The notes beneath the pieces are model-generated. The model ran no database searches, had not been told where the DNA came from, and saw only the letters and a program-made list of their open reading frames with translations. From the NCBI GenBank assembly GCA_017530365.1, contig JAFXMK010000007.1, forward strand, positions 101,006 through 165,005: 64,000 bases of DNA. The letters run 5' to 3'. The position numbers were made by a program, and so were the translations under genes. This DNA comes from Bacteroidales bacterium. GTDB taxonomy: Bacteria > Bacteroidota > Bacteroidia > Bacteroidales > F082. Positions 17,933-27,808 of this stretch are shown one piece after another (within the stretch, counting starts at the first letter, position 1; each line of letters begins with the position of its first letter).

Positions 17933-20383
17933 TTATTTAAAAATCAGTTTTCTTTCTTTGGTGTCGAATTCGTAGTTGCCCATCTGGCTCATGGTCTTCT
18001 TGCCGATGACCCAGTCTTCAATCATCTTCTGGACGACTTTTACAGGCACATTCGTCAAGGTCTTGTTGGCGATACGGATCTCTTTGATGTTGACAATGGC
18101 ACCATTGGCTACGGTTCCTGTGCCGAGGATCTTCTCGACGTCGCCTTGGAAGTTCTCACGTCTGATACGTCCTTCCTTCAGGAGTCTCAAGGCGGTCTTT
18201 TCCGACATGCTGAATTCGGCGTTCTGGCTGTAGGTAAAGGTCTCCCTGTATGCATCTACGATGGCGGTGAAGGTGAAGTAACCGCGTTTGTCGGTGGTGA
18301 ATTCGATGTCTTTGGCTTCCATCGGGTTGATGGCGATATTGACGCTGTCGTTGACGCCGATTTCGGTGCGAGGCACGTAGTCCTTCGAGAGGATACGGAA
18401 CTCGGTGCGGCGGTTCAGCTGGTGAGCGGCTTCTCTGGCTTCATTGCTAGGCAGCTTATTGATGTAGTCTTCGGTGAGTTGAGTTCCTGCTTTAAATGTA
18501 TAGCCTCTCACGGTCATGTCTTTCTGGATGGTGCGAGGCACACGCTCGCCGTAACCTTTAGCCGTCAGACGCAATGGGTCGATGCCACGGATGATGAGGT
18601 AATCGACGACGCTTTGGGCACGTTTCTGGGAAAGGATGTCATTGCTTTCCTCAGAGGCACGGGCGTCGGTGTGGGATGCCAACTCGATGGTGATGGTCGG
18701 GTTGACTTGAAGGGTCTCGATCAGGCCTTGGAGTGAGTCTTCAAATTGGGTTTTGAGATCCCATTTGCCCAGATCATAAAGGATGTCGGGCAGCATGATG
18801 GGTTCGTCGGGGATGGGCTGGATCATGAATTCTTTCACGAAATCTTTGCTGAATTCCAATCCCACGGTGGTCTCGGTGGCACTGAGGGTGAAGTAGTTGT
18901 CTTTATCGATGGTGATTTCGTAAGTGGTGTTCTTGTTGACTTGCGAATCACTGAAATTGAAGTAGCCTTTTTCGTTGGTACGGGTGCTCATGACGGAGCC
19001 GTCAGAGCCCACGAAACGCACGGTGGCGTTGGAGACGAGCTGCAGGGTGTTTTCGTCTTTGACGGTGCCCGAGAACGTGAACTTGATGCTGGGCTCCTCA
19101 AAGTAATAAATATCGTCAACGCCTCTATTGTTGCCTCTGTTGGAGGAAACGAAGCCCTTTTCTTGAGTGGGGTGGAAGCAGATGGCAAAGTCGTCGCCCG
19201 TGGAGTTCATGGGGTATTTCATGTTGACAGGTTTGCCCCAGTTGCCAGCGGTATCGATGGTGGCGACAAAGACATCGAGTCCGCCCATGCCACCGTGTCC
19301 GTTAGAGGAGAAGTAGAGGGTGGTGTCGTTGCGGAGGAAGGGGAACACTTCATCGCCGGCGGTGTTGATGTTCTCACCTAGGTTGAAAGGCCTTCCGAAG
19401 GGCTCGGTGGTGGATTTTCTAGTGGAGATCCAAAGGTCTTTTCCACCGAAACCTCCTGCACGTTCAGCGGAGAAATAGAGGATCAGCTCATCGCTGGTGA
19501 GGGTAGGATGCCCCACGATGTCAAGGGTGTCAACGGTAGCGATTTCGACGGGGATGGCATTGGAGAAGGCACCACCCGATTTGGAAGCGACCATGATTTG
19601 GCAGCCGTTTTTTCGGTGTTCGCCGGCTTGGCAACGGGTGAAGTACAGCTTGGTGTAGTTGGCGTTCATGAAACCTGCGCCATCGCTGTCGTCGGTGTTG
19701 ATGTTTTCATTCTCATCGGCGAGGGTAGGAGTGCTCCAATCGCCTTTTCGGTCTTGCTTTGAAGTCCAGAAGTCGGTGAAGTTTTGTCCAGTGATTTCTT
19801 CTTTCTCGCCACCCGTGGAACCTTTGCGTGAGGAGGTAAAGATAATCTCGTTGTAGTTGCTATTGGTCCAGATGGCACCAAAATCGGAGTTTTTGGAATT
19901 GACTTTTTTCAATAGTGTAAGTTGGTATCGCGATGGGTTGTCGATCCATTCCTGGATGAGGTTGGTGGTCTCTATGCCCAGTTGGCCGCGTGGATCGCTG
20001 GGAACCATTTTTTGGTACATCTCATAGCATTCGAGAGCTTCCTTGAACTTCTGGTTGGTCTTATAAGTTTCTGCCAGATACAGATAGGTCTCAGGATGTG
20101 TAGTGGGATAGTCGGTGTTGAGCAAGCGTTTATAGTAGGGCTCTGCGCGTTTGGTAAGGCCGATCAGGCGGTAGCATTCTCCCATCTGGAAGCTGATGCG
20201 TGCTCTCTCGGCTTTGTTGCGTTTGCTTTTCTTATAGGCTTTCTTGTAGCGGTCTGCAGCCTCGAGGTATTGTTTTCTTCCAAAGGCCAGATCTGCGTTT
20301 TTGGCATAGTTCCTTTGTGCAAAGAGATCGGTGTCGAGTCCGAGGCACAGGATGGAAAGCAGGATGATGATATATTTCTTCAT
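17933..20383 (-). CDS. OmpA-family TPR/PD40 envelope protein with C-terminal retropepsin-like domain
   Basis: 816 residues. The signal peptide ends at LFAQ (residue 23). TPR helices cover about 25-150 (GRKQYLEAADRYKKAYKK), then PD40/WD40-like propeller blades about 150-420 (GGKDLWISTR, GGLDVFVATID). A carboxypeptidase-regulatory-like domain spans about 430-520 and an OmpA_C peptidoglycan-binding domain about 535-680 (ELASHTDARASEESN, KGYGERVP). This order matches PorE-like T9SS-associated proteins, which link the periplasmic secretion apparatus to peptidoglycan. The unusual part is the last 120 residues, which read as a retropepsin-like fold with the catalytic DTGA replaced by SQNA at 719-722. 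No lipobox is present, so it is probably soluble in the periplasm. A role in T9SS is inferred only from architecture. Confidence 0.85.
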   Translation of the reverse strand: MKKYIIILLSILCLGLDTDLFAQRNYAKNADLAFGRKQYLEAADRYKKAYKKSKRNKAERARISFQMGECYRLIGLTKRAEPYYKRLLNTDYPTTHPETYLYLAETYKTNQKFKEALECYEMYQKMVPSDPRGQLGIETTNLIQEWIDNPSRYQLTLLKKVNSKNSDFGAIWTNSNYNEIIFTSSRKGSTGGEKEEITGQNFTDFWTSKQDRKGDWSTPTLADENENINTDDSDGAGFMNANYTKLYFTRCQAGEHRKNGCQIMVASKSGGAFSNAIPVEIATVDTLDIVGHPTLTSDELILYFSAERAGGFGGKDLWISTRKSTTEPFGRPFNLGENINTAGDEVFPFLRNDTTLYFSSNGHGGMGGLDVFVATIDTAGNWGKPVNMKYPMNSTGDDFAICFHPTQEKGFVSSNRGNNRGVDDIYYFEEPSIKFTFSGTVKDENTLQLVSNATVRFVGSDGSVMSTRTNEKGYFNFSDSQVNKNTTYEITIDKDNYFTLSATETTVGLEFSKDFVKEFMIQPIPDEPIMLPDILYDLGKWDLKTQFEDSLQGLIETLQVNPTITIELASHTDARASEESNDILSQKRAQSVVDYLIIRGIDPLRLTAKGYGERVPRTIQKDMTVRGYTFKAGTQLTEDYINKLPSNEAREAAHQLNRRTEFRILSKDYVPRTEIGVNDSVNIAINPMEAKDIEFTTDKRGYFTFTAIVDAYRETFTYSQNAEFSMSEKTALRLLKEGRIRRENFQGDVEKILGTGTVANGAIVNIKEIRIANKTLTNVPVKVVQKMIEDWVIGKKTMSQMGNYEFDTKERKLIFK

Positions 20384-20411
20384 GGTCTGAACAGAATTCT
20401 CATTAATTCAG

Positions 20412-20419
20412 CAAAGATA
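20412..20419 (-). promoter_or_regulatory. Bacteroides-type -7 box for the OmpA-family gene
   Basis: Reads TATCTTTG on the minus strand, a full TAnnTTTG match, about 30 bp before the start codon at 20383. No clean -33 TTTG was found. Confidence 0.5.
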
Positions 20420-20455
20420 CGAAAGATTTGCCTAATTATTCAGAAATAAAGGAAT

Positions 20456-20488
20456 AAAAAAAGGCCCCATCGAAAGATGGAGCCTTTT
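20456..20488 (-). terminator. Terminator of secDF
   Basis: On the minus strand a stem (AAGGC, one mismatch, then CCATC pairing with GATGG and GCCTT) closes on a 4-base loop and is followed by a run of T. It lies 23 bp after the secDF stop. Confidence 0.8.
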
Positions 20489-20510
20489 CTTGTGTTGTTT
20501 GGAAGAAAAC

Positions 20511-23500
20511 TTATTTCTTCTTGTTGTTCTCTTCAGCCTCGGCGAGTGCCTTTTCCTGCTTGTGACCTTTGAGAAGGTTGTAAGCGATGGGTGAGGACAG
20601 GAACACTGAGGAGAAGGTACCAGCCAGGATACCGACCAACAGGGCGAAGATGAATCCGCGGATGGTGTCGCCGCCGAAGAAGAAGATGGCGAGCAACACG
20701 ACGAAGGTGGATCCTGAGGTGTTGAACGAACGGGTCAAGGTGCTGTTGACGGCGTTGTTGATGTTCTCTCTCCAAGTGGCCTTCGGGTGCAGGTTGGTGT
20801 TTTCACGCACACGGTCGAAGATAACCACGGTAGCGTTGATGGAGTAACCGATGATGGTCAGCACGGCGGCAATGAAGGCCTGGTCAACTTCCATAGTGAA
20901 AGGCAGGATGTTGAAGAACAGGGAATACATACCGAGCATGATGATGGTGTCATGGGTCAAAGCTGCCAGGGCGGAGAGACCATACTGCCATCTGCGGAAA
21001 CGGATGGCAATGTAAGCGAACATCAGCACGAGCGATACAGCGATAGCCCAGACGGACTTGCGTTTGACGTCGCTGGCGATGGTGGCGCCGACTTTCTGTG
21101 TGCTCAACACACCGATGGTCTCGTCCTCAGAGGAGAACTGCTCGGCGGTGAGCTTTTGGCTGAACAAGCCGTTCAGACCTTGGTAGAGGATGCCTTGGAT
21201 CTCATTGTCCACATCAGGATTGTTGTCTTCAATCTTGTACTTGGTCGTGATCTTCACCTGGCCGTTAGGACCGTAGGTCTTCACTTCAGGAGTCTCCCAA
21301 CCTTCAACATTGATAGCTGACAGAGCTTCACGGACTTGGTCAACCTTCACATCTTGGTCGAAACGAACGATGTAGTTACGACCCCCCTTGAAGTCGATAC
21401 CGAGGTTCAGACCCTTGAAGGCGAGAGAACCAACGCTGATGACGATCATGACGAGGGCGATGATGTAAGCGGTCTTGCGGAACTTGATGAAGTCGAAGTG
21501 AGTGTCCTTCAGGAAGTTCTCAGTGAACTTGGTGGTGAAGGAGATTTCCTTTTCCTTGTCAAGCATTCTCGTGAAGATGAGACGGCTAATGAAGATGGAG
21601 GTGAACAGTGAGGTAAGGATACCGATGCAGAGGGTGACGGCGAAGCTGTGGACAGGGCCGGTACCCAGGATGATCAGCACGATACCAGTGATCAAGGTGG
21701 TGACGTTACCGTCGATAATGGCGGAGTAGGCGTTCTTGTAACCAGCGTCGATAGCGGCACGGAGTGCTTTGCCACCGCGGAGCTCTTCCTTGATACGTTC
21801 AAAGATGATCACGTTGGAGTCCACGGCCATACCGAGGGTCAACACGATACCTGCGATACCAGGCAAGGTCAGCACGGAGCCGAGGCAAGCCAGCACACCG
21901 AACAGGAAGAACACGTTAACGATCAAGGCGACGTCGGCGACCAGACCGGCTTTCTTGTAGAAGAAGACCATGTAGATCAGCACGAGGATGAAAGCGAACA
22001 CCATTGACCACATACCTTTTTGAACGGATTCTTGACCCAGTGAAGGACCAACCACCTGTTCTTCGAGGATACGGGCGGGAGCCGGAAGTTTACCAGCTTT
22101 CAGGATGTTGGCCAAGTCTTGAGCTTCTTCGATTTGCATGCCGCCGCCGGAGATGCTTGAACGACCGTTTGGGATCTCGTCATTGACGACAGGGAAGCTA
22201 TAGACGTAGTTGTCGAGGACGATGGCCACTTGTTTGCCAATGTTCTCTCCAGTGAGGCGTTTCCAAGCTTTGGCACCTTCGGAGTTCATCTGAAGGGTGA
22301 CTTCCACTTGGTTGTTCTGACCGTAGTCCTGACGGGCGTCGGTAATGACTTCACCGCCGAGGGCGCATTTGTTGTCACGCGACATCTTCAGTGCGACGAG
22401 TTCAAGGTACTCGGTCTCACCACCGTAGTTCTGAGGCTTCACGCTCCAAGCGAGCTTCATGGTGCGGGGGAAGATGTTGGCGGTTTCAGCCAGCATGCGG
22501 TTGATGTTGGCGGTGTCTTTCACCTGGGCAATACCCACGCGAGCGGTCTGTGCAGGGCCTTGCTGCGTATAGGAAGGCTGCAGGAGAGCGTACAGAGGGT
22601 TCTCAGCTTGGAACTTGGCCAGGGCCTCGTCGTCGTTGAGTTCTTCTTCGCTCTTGTCTTCGGCAAGTTGCTCAAGGAGGTTGCCTTCAGCGTTCGTGGT
22701 GTCAGCTTCAGCAACGACTTCGGTTTGACCTTCGGCAGGAGTTTCGCCTTCGACTTCTTCGGCGTTTTCTACAACCTCTCCAGTCTCTTCGAGATTCTTG
22801 GCGGCCTTGGTCTTCTCAGCCAGTTTAGCGTTGGCTTGATCGAAGTACTGATAAAGCTCGCTGAAGTTGTAGGTCTCCCAGAACTCGAGTTGAGCGGTGC
22901 CTTGGAGGAGCTTACGGACACGTTGTGGATCCTTGATGCCAGGAAGCTCAACCAAGATGCGGCCGCTGCCTTCCAGCTTCTGGATGTTGGGCTGTGCCAC
23001 ACCGAAACGGTCGATACGGGTTCTCAGAATTTGATAGGAACGATCGATGGCGCCGTCGCTTTCTTCCTTCAACACTTTCAGCACTTCACTGTTGGTGGAG
23101 TTGACCGTGATGCCCTTGTCTTTGAATTCGAACAGGAAGATCGAGGCCAATTTGGCGTTGGGATCAACTTCTTCGTAGGCTTGTCCGAACAGGCTCACGA
23201 AGTCGCCTTCGCTCTTCTGCTGACGTTCGGTGGCAAGCTGCATGGCCTTCTGGAAGGTGGGGTCAGTGGCATTGGCACCGGCCAAAGCGTTGACGATGTC
23301 CTTCACGGAGACTTCGAGGGTGACGTTCATACCGCCCTTCAAGTCCAGACCTAAGTTGATTTCTCTTTCTTTAGCTTCACGATAGGTGTACTTCTTCACT
23401 AACAGGTTGTACACGTTGACGTTGCTCACGGAATCCAAATAGTAGTTTTCCTTGGCGACATCACCCTGGGCGAACTTGGCAGCTTTCTTCTCAACGATTT

Positions 23501-23585
23501 TCGTCACCACAGTGAATGAAAGCTGGTACAAGAAGATCAACCCGAAGATGATGGCTAGCGTCTTGATTGCTCCTTTGTTTTGCAT
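20511..23585 (-). CDS. secDF: Protein translocase subunit SecDF (fused)
   Basis: 1024 residues, a fusion of SecD and SecF as is usual in Bacteroidota. It uses the proton motive force to help pull proteins through SecYEG. The SecD half begins with one membrane helix and the DLKGGMNV strand (near 80), has a large periplasmic P1 region, and a six-helix membrane block from about 510. The SecF half starts near 695 (DTHFDF) with GIDFKGGRN near 735 and its own six helices. Residues about 265-335 form a very acidic, E- and A-rich low-complexity insert (EVEGETPAEGQTEVVAE). The lysine-rich tail (NNKKK) ends in the cytoplasm. Its own promoter and terminator make it a single-gene unit. Confidence 0.96.
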   Translation of the reverse strand: MQNKGAIKTLAIIFGLIFLYQLSFTVVTKIVEKKAAKFAQGDVAKENYYLDSVSNVNVYNLLVKKYTYREAKEREINLGLDLKGGMNVTLEVSVKDIVNALAGANATDPTFQKAMQLATERQQKSEGDFVSLFGQAYEEVDPNAKLASIFLFEFKDKGITVNSTNSEVLKVLKEESDGAIDRSYQILRTRIDRFGVAQPNIQKLEGSGRILVELPGIKDPQRVRKLLQGTAQLEFWETYNFSELYQYFDQANAKLAEKTKAAKNLEETGEVVENAEEVEGETPAEGQTEVVAEADTTNAEGNLLEQLAEDKSEEELNDDEALAKFQAENPLYALLQPSYTQQGPAQTARVGIAQVKDTANINRMLAETANIFPRTMKLAWSVKPQNYGGETEYLELVALKMSRDNKCALGGEVITDARQDYGQNNQVEVTLQMNSEGAKAWKRLTGENIGKQVAIVLDNYVYSFPVVNDEIPNGRSSISGGGMQIEEAQDLANILKAGKLPAPARILEEQVVGPSLGQESVQKGMWSMVFAFILVLIYMVFFYKKAGLVADVALIVNVFFLFGVLACLGSVLTLPGIAGIVLTLGMAVDSNVIIFERIKEELRGGKALRAAIDAGYKNAYSAIIDGNVTTLITGIVLIILGTGPVHSFAVTLCIGILTSLFTSIFISRLIFTRMLDKEKEISFTTKFTENFLKDTHFDFIKFRKTAYIIALVMIVISVGSLAFKGLNLGIDFKGGRNYIVRFDQDVKVDQVREALSAINVEGWETPEVKTYGPNGQVKITTKYKIEDNNPDVDNEIQGILYQGLNGLFSQKLTAEQFSSEDETIGVLSTQKVGATIASDVKRKSVWAIAVSLVLMFAYIAIRFRRWQYGLSALAALTHDTIIMLGMYSLFFNILPFTMEVDQAFIAAVLTIIGYSINATVVIFDRVRENTNLHPKATWRENINNAVNSTLTRSFNTSGSTFVVLLAIFFFGGDTIRGFIFALLVGILAGTFSSVFLSSPIAYNLLKGHKQEKALAEAEENNKKK

Positions 23586-23661
23586 TGTAAAAACGATTTA
23601 ATTATTTGACTTTTAATATTTTACTTCGAATTTTTATAGATTTTACTTAAAATCGAGCCTG

Positions 23662-23693
23662 CAAAATTACTGCTTTTTGTTCGAATTCACAAA
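23662..23693 (-). promoter_or_regulatory. Full Bacteroides-type promoter of secDF
   Basis: On the minus strand: TTTG (23693-23690), 20 bp, then TAATTTTG (23669-23662). Both boxes and the spacing match the Bacteroidota sigma-A consensus. The leader would be about 70 bases. Confidence 0.65.
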
Positions 23694-23700
23694 TTGTTTT

Positions 23701-25011
23701 TTAATATTTTAGCCATTTGAAGATTTCCTTATAGCTCAACTTCTTTCCGTACATGAGGATGCCGGTCCTGTAGATCTTGGATGCGACCCATGTCATGCCG
23801 ATGAAAGTACCGACCAAAATGAGGGCGGAAACGAGGACCTGCCAAATCGGGATGCCGAAGGGGATGCGCACCATCATCACCACGGGCGAGGTGAAAGGAA
23901 TCATCGACATCCAGACGGCCAGACTACTGTCGGGGTCGTTGACGACGTAGATGGCGGAGAGCATGGCGATGATAAGGGGAACCGTCACAGGTAAGGTGAA
24001 CTGCTGTGAGTCGGTGTTGTTCTCGACGATGGAACCGATGGCGGCGAACATGGTGGCATAGAGCAGGTAACCTAGCAGGAAGAACACAATGAAGCTGATG
24101 ATGACGGTTCTGAAGTCGATCGAGTGGACGATGTTGAGCACGTTTTGCACCGCCTCGTTGTCCATGATGTTGCTGGAGCTGATCTGTTGGCTCATCACCG
24201 TCCCTGCGCTGATGGCCTCTGGATGGCTGATGCCCACGGCAGCGGAGAATCCGATGTAGATGGCGCCCGTAAGCAGGACCCACATCAGGAACTGGGTCAG
24301 GGCGACCAGCGAGACGCCAATGATCTTGCCCATCATCAGCTGGAAGGGCTTGACGCTACTGACGATGACCTCCACGATGCGGCTGCTCTTCTCTTCCGTG
24401 ACACCTTGCATCACCTGTCCGCCGAACAACATGATAAACATGTAGATGAGGATGGCTAGGATCATGCCCAAGATGAACTGCACTTCGGTGAAGGTCTCTT
24501 TTTCTCCACCCTCCTCGTCCATGCGGATCACAGAGAGGTTGATGCTGGTCTTGATGCTTTCAAGGATATCAGGGTCCACGCCAGAGGCCAGTAGCTTCTG
24601 CACCTGGATCTCGTTTTTCATCACATCTCGGATATGGTCTTCGACGCTCATGGGGACTTGTTTCATGCTATATACCATGGCGCTTGAGGGTATGTTGAGC
24701 TGTGTCTCCGGGATGAACAGGGCAATGTCGTAAACCCCTTCTTGAATCAGCTTTTTCGTGGAGTCGATGCTGATGTCGTCGAGGCGAACAAATGTCTGGT
24801 TTTCGGTGTTGGTGAACTGGCGCTCAAACCAATGGCTCTGATCGACCACCGCGATGGTGCGTTTCTCGTTGTCGCCATGCAGCGCCAGCAGGATGGGAAT
24901 GATATAGACGGCAGCCAGGAGCAGGGGCCCCAAGAAGGTCATGATGATGAAGCTACGCTTCTTGACGCGTGTGAAATACTCACGCTTGATGATGAGTCCG
25001 ATCTTGTTCAT
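23701..25011 (-). CDS. ABC-2-type transporter permease (NatB-like)
   Basis: 436 residues. A membrane helix near 22-44 is followed by a periplasmic domain of about 130 residues, then five or more C-terminal helices (VQFILGMILAILIYMFIMLFGG, ISFIVFFLLGYLLYAT). This is the ABC2_membrane_3 pattern of NatB and YhaP-type permeases. Its ATPase partner lies directly upstream and overlaps it by 4 bp. Exported substrate unknown; NatAB relatives extrude sodium, but most members are uncharacterised. Confidence 0.88.
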   Translation of the reverse strand: MNKIGLIIKREYFTRVKKRSFIIMTFLGPLLLAAVYIIPILLALHGDNEKRTIAVVDQSHWFERQFTNTENQTFVRLDDISIDSTKKLIQEGVYDIALFIPETQLNIPSSAMVYSMKQVPMSVEDHIRDVMKNEIQVQKLLASGVDPDILESIKTSINLSVIRMDEEGGEKETFTEVQFILGMILAILIYMFIMLFGGQVMQGVTEEKSSRIVEVIVSSVKPFQLMMGKIIGVSLVALTQFLMWVLLTGAIYIGFSAAVGISHPEAISAGTVMSQQISSSNIMDNEAVQNVLNIVHSIDFRTVIISFIVFFLLGYLLYATMFAAIGSIVENNTDSQQFTLPVTVPLIIAMLSAIYVVNDPDSSLAVWMSMIPFTSPVVMMVRIPFGIPIWQVLVSALILVGTFIGMTWVASKIYRTGILMYGKKLSYKEIFKWLKY

Positions 25012-25925
25012 GACTGGCGGTTTTTGGATTGAACTTCTTGAATGAAAATGTCGTTCATCGAAGGCAGGATCTCATGGTAAGAAACCAAAGAGCCGAGCTC
25101 CATCACCTTATGTAACAGGGTGTTTGGGGATTCGCCTATGAAAGTGATCTTCAGCGTGTCTTGTGTGTCACCGTCTTCGATCTTCAGGTTGAAGTCGTCG
25201 GTAAGTGCAATGATGGGTTGTGGGTCTTCGGCATGGACTACGATTTCGTGCGTCGAGGTGTGGTGCTGACGTTTGATGTCTGCCACTTTGCCTTCCAGGA
25301 TTTTCTCACCTTTATTAATTAAAGAGATGCTGTCGCAGAGTTCTTCGACGGAACTCATGTTATGGGTAGAAAGCAGGATGGTGGCGCCTTTGTCGCGTAG
25401 CTCAAGGATGGACTCCTTCAGCAGGTTGGCGTTGATGGGGTCGAAGCCAGAGAAGGGCTCGTCGAAGATGAGGATGTCGGGTTCATGGATGACGGTGGTG
25501 ATGAACTGCACCTTCTGTTGCATGCCTTTGGAGAGTTCTTCCACGGCCTTGTTCCACCAGTCGCCGATTTCGAACCTGTCGAACCATGACTTGAGCCTTC
25601 TGGTGGCTTCAGGCTTTTCAATGCCTTTGAGTTGGGCCAGATAGATGGCTTGTTCGCCCACTTTCATCTTTTTGTAGAGTCCGCGTTCTTCGGGAAGGTA
25701 TCCGATGCGTTCCACGTGTTGAGGGCTCAACGGCTTCCCGTCAATGAGCACCTGACCAGTGTCGGGTCCGGTGATCTGGTTGAGGATGCGGATGAGGGTG
25801 GTCTTTCCGGCTCCGTTGGGTCCCAGGAGTCCGTAAATGCTTTGCTCGGGCACCTGGAGACTCACGTTGTTGAGTGCCAGATGATCGGCATAGCGTTTGG
25901 TGACGTTGGTGACTTCGATTTTCAT
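25008..25925 (-). CDS. ABC transporter ATP-binding protein (NatA-like)
   Basis: 305 residues. Walker A is GPNGAGKTT near 36, the signature is LSKGMQQKV near 132, and Walker B is ILIFDEPFSGFDP near 151, with the switch His in LSTHN near 186. The C-terminal 80 residues form a DUF4162-like extension found in NatA-type ATPases. It starts 18 bp after the dnaJ stop, so grpE, dnaJ and this transporter may share one message. Confidence 0.92.
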   Translation of the reverse strand: MKIEVTNVTKRYADHLALNNVSLQVPEQSIYGLLGPNGAGKTTLIRILNQITGPDTGQVLIDGKPLSPQHVERIGYLPEERGLYKKMKVGEQAIYLAQLKGIEKPEATRRLKSWFDRFEIGDWWNKAVEELSKGMQQKVQFITTVIHEPDILIFDEPFSGFDPINANLLKESILELRDKGATILLSTHNMSSVEELCDSISLINKGEKILEGKVADIKRQHHTSTHEIVVHAEDPQPIIALTDDFNLKIEDGDTQDTLKITFIGESPNTLLHKVMELGSLVSYHEILPSMNDIFIQEVQSKNRQS

Positions 25926-25943
25926 TAGCGTAGAGTGTCAGTA

Positions 25944-27101
25944 TTAGCTGAAATAGTCGCGCAGTTTCTTGAAGAACGAGCGGTCGTCCTCAGTGGGGTG
26001 GGGCTTGAAGTTGTCGGAGGTGTTGAGTCCCTGAAGCACTTTTTCCTCATCTTTTGACAGTTTCTTCGGGATCCACACGTTGACGTAAACTAACAAGTCG
26101 CCGTTTCCATAGCCGTTTACGACAGGAAGGCCTTTGCCTCTCAGTCTCAAGATCTTGCCGCTTTGTGTGCCAGGGACGATCTTGACCCTGACCTTACCGC
26201 TGACGGTGGGCACTTCGGCTTCGGTGCCGAGGATGGCTTGAGGCACGGAGATGAAAAGGTTGTAGATCAAGTTGCTGCCATCGCGTTCCAGCTCAGGATG
26301 TTTTTCTTCCTCGATGAGCACGTAGAGGTCGCCGTTGATGCCGTTGTGTGGGCCGGCGCCGCCTTTGCCGCGCATGGTGAGTTGCATGCCTTCGCCGACA
26401 CCGGCAGGGATGTCGATATCGATGACTTCCTCGCCTTTTACGATGCCGTCGCCATGGCAGTGGGTGCACTTGTTCTTGATGACTTTACCGGTGCCGCCGC
26501 AGTTGGGACAGGTCGAGGCGGTCTGCATCTGTCCGAAGAGGGAGCTGACCGTCCTCAGGACTTGTCCGCGACCCTTACAAGTTGGGCAGGTGTCGGTGTT
26601 GCCGTCTTCCGAACCAGAGCCGTGGCAGTGGTCGCAAGTGACATATTTGTTGACTTTGATCTTTTTCCTGACGCCCTTCTCGATCTCTTGAAGGTTCAGC
26701 TTGACTTTGACACGGATGTTACCGCCGCGTTCACGTACTGTGCCACCCGAACGCGATCCGCCACCGAAGCCTCCGCTGAAGAAGCTTCCCAGACCGAAGT
26801 CGGCGAAGAGGTCGCCGAACTGGCTGAAGATGTCGTCCATTGACATGCCTTGGCCGCTGTAGCCTCCAGCACCGCTCATGCCGGCGAAGCCGAACTGGTC
26901 GTAGCGTTGACGTTTCTCGGGGTTGCTCAGCACCTCGTATGCCTCAGCCGCCTCCTTGAACTTCTCCTCGGCCTCCTTGTCGCCAGGGTTGCGGTCGGGG
27001 TGGTATTGCAAGGCCAGCTTCCGGTAGGCCTTCTTCAGCTCCTCCGGAGTGGCGCTTTTGCTGACGCCCAATACCTCGTAATAATCTCTTTTTTCTGCCA
27101 T
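25944..27101 (-). CDS. dnaJ: Chaperone DnaJ
   Basis: 385 residues. The J-domain carries HPD at 34-36 ([16 protein letters not shown]), which stimulates DnaK ATPase. A G/F-rich linker follows (about 75-120). Four zinc-binding repeats are intact: [24 protein letters not shown] and CTHCHGDG (about 155-220). Then come the two C-terminal substrate-binding beta domains. It lies downstream of grpE, and the pair would feed the DnaK refolding cycle; dnaK itself is not in the window. Confidence 0.97.
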   Translation of the reverse strand: MAEKRDYYEVLGVSKSATPEELKKAYRKLALQYHPDRNPGDKEAEEKFKEAAEAYEVLSNPEKRQRYDQFGFAGMSGAGGYSGQGMSMDDIFSQFGDLFADFGLGSFFSGGFGGGSRSGGTVRERGGNIRVKVKLNLQEIEKGVRKKIKVNKYVTCDHCHGSGSEDGNTDTCPTCKGRGQVLRTVSSLFGQMQTASTCPNCGGTGKVIKNKCTHCHGDGIVKGEEVIDIDIPAGVGEGMQLTMRGKGGAGPHNGINGDLYVLIEEEKHPELERDGSNLIYNLFISVPQAILGTEAEVPTVSGKVRVKIVPGTQSGKILRLRGKGLPVVNGYGNGDLLVYVNVWIPKKLSKDEEKVLQGLNTSDNFKPHPTEDDRSFFKKLRDYFS

Positions 27102-27151
27102 TATATTATTGTTTTTATTTTCTACCGAGCTTTAACCCCTAACGGGGTAAA

Positions 27152-27208
27152 TTCCTCACTACTCCTCACTCCTAACTCCTCACTCCTAACTCACTCCTAA
27201 CTCCCCAC
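27152..27208. repeat. Short tandem repeats (ACTCCTCACTCCTA type) between grpE and dnaJ
   Basis: About seven degenerate copies of CACTCCTA / AACTCCT run through the gap and into the last codons of grpE. A small ACCCC/GGGGT hairpin sits just before them, near 27136-27149. The period is irregular, and the array lies between two genes of the same strand. Confidence 0.7.
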
Positions 27209-27808
27209 TACCACTCTTGCAAACCGGATCACCGTGCCATTGAGCTTGTAGCCTTTTTGGATGACATCGAGAACCTTGCCTTTCTTGGATTCGTCGGGGG
27301 CAGGGATCATCGTGAGGGCTTCGTGCTCGTCGGTGTTGAAGTCGCAGTCGATGGCTACGATTTCTTCCAGTCCTTTCTTTTGAAGGGTGGTTTTTAGTTT
27401 GTTATAAATCAGCGTGACACCTTGCAGATCGGCCTCGTTGCCGTTTTTTTCCATGTTCTGGATAGCGCGTTCGAAGTCATCAAGCACGGGAAGCAGGTCT
27501 CTCATGACTGCTGCAGAGGCAGTGGCTGAAAGTTCAAGTTTCTCTTTGGCAGTGCGCTTACGGTAGTTGTCGAATTCCGAATAGAGACGGAGATACGTGT
27601 CGTTAAGTTCTGCATACTTTGCCTTGGCCTCTTCCAATGCCTTGACATGGGCGCGTCTGCCTTTATGGCGTTTGTCCGAAGACACTTCCTCTGACGGTTT
27701 TTCCGTTTCAGGAGCTGTGGTTTCGGATTTCACTTCTGTTTCGAGTTCTTGTTGGGTTTGATTCAATTGTTCATCTTCCTGAATCTCAGGTTTTTTCTCT
27801 TCTTCCAT
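27197..27808 (-). CDS. grpE: Nucleotide exchange factor GrpE
   Basis: 203 residues. The first 70 are acidic and probably disordered (EEEKKPEIQEDEQL). A long helix follows (YLRLYSEFDNYRKRTAKEK near 95) for dimer formation, then the four-helix and beta-wing part ending in the family motif GYKLNGTVIRFARVVV. GrpE swaps ADP for ATP on DnaK. No CIRCE element was found upstream. A GC-poor repeat array overlaps its 3' end and separates it from dnaJ by 95 bp. Confidence 0.95.
   Translation of the reverse strand: MEEEKKPEIQEDEQLNQTQQELETEVKSETTAPETEKPSEEVSSDKRHKGRRAHVKALEEAKAKYAELNDTYLRLYSEFDNYRKRTAKEKLELSATASAAVMRDLLPVLDDFERAIQNMEKNGNEADLQGVTLIYNKLKTTLQKKGLEEIVAIDCDFNTDEHEALTMIPAPDESKKGKVLDVIQKGYKLNGTVIRFARVVVGS

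Noticed and set aside
18146-19381. Two plus-strand frames of about 200 codons
   Set aside because: Both are antisense to the OmpA-family gene and have no domain or ribosome site support.
17933-20383. Lipoprotein reading of the OmpA-family protein (Cys at residue 13)
   Set aside because: The residue before Cys is Leu, which does not fit a lipobox, and a better cleavage site follows at LFAQ.
22230-23354. 374-codon plus-strand frame
   Set aside because: It lies opposite the conserved SecD part of secDF; V/G/L-rich shadow with no start signal.
27152-27208. Possible CRISPR array
   Set aside because: Repeat units are only 7-14 bp, degenerate and without unique spacers of constant length; no cas genes are nearby.
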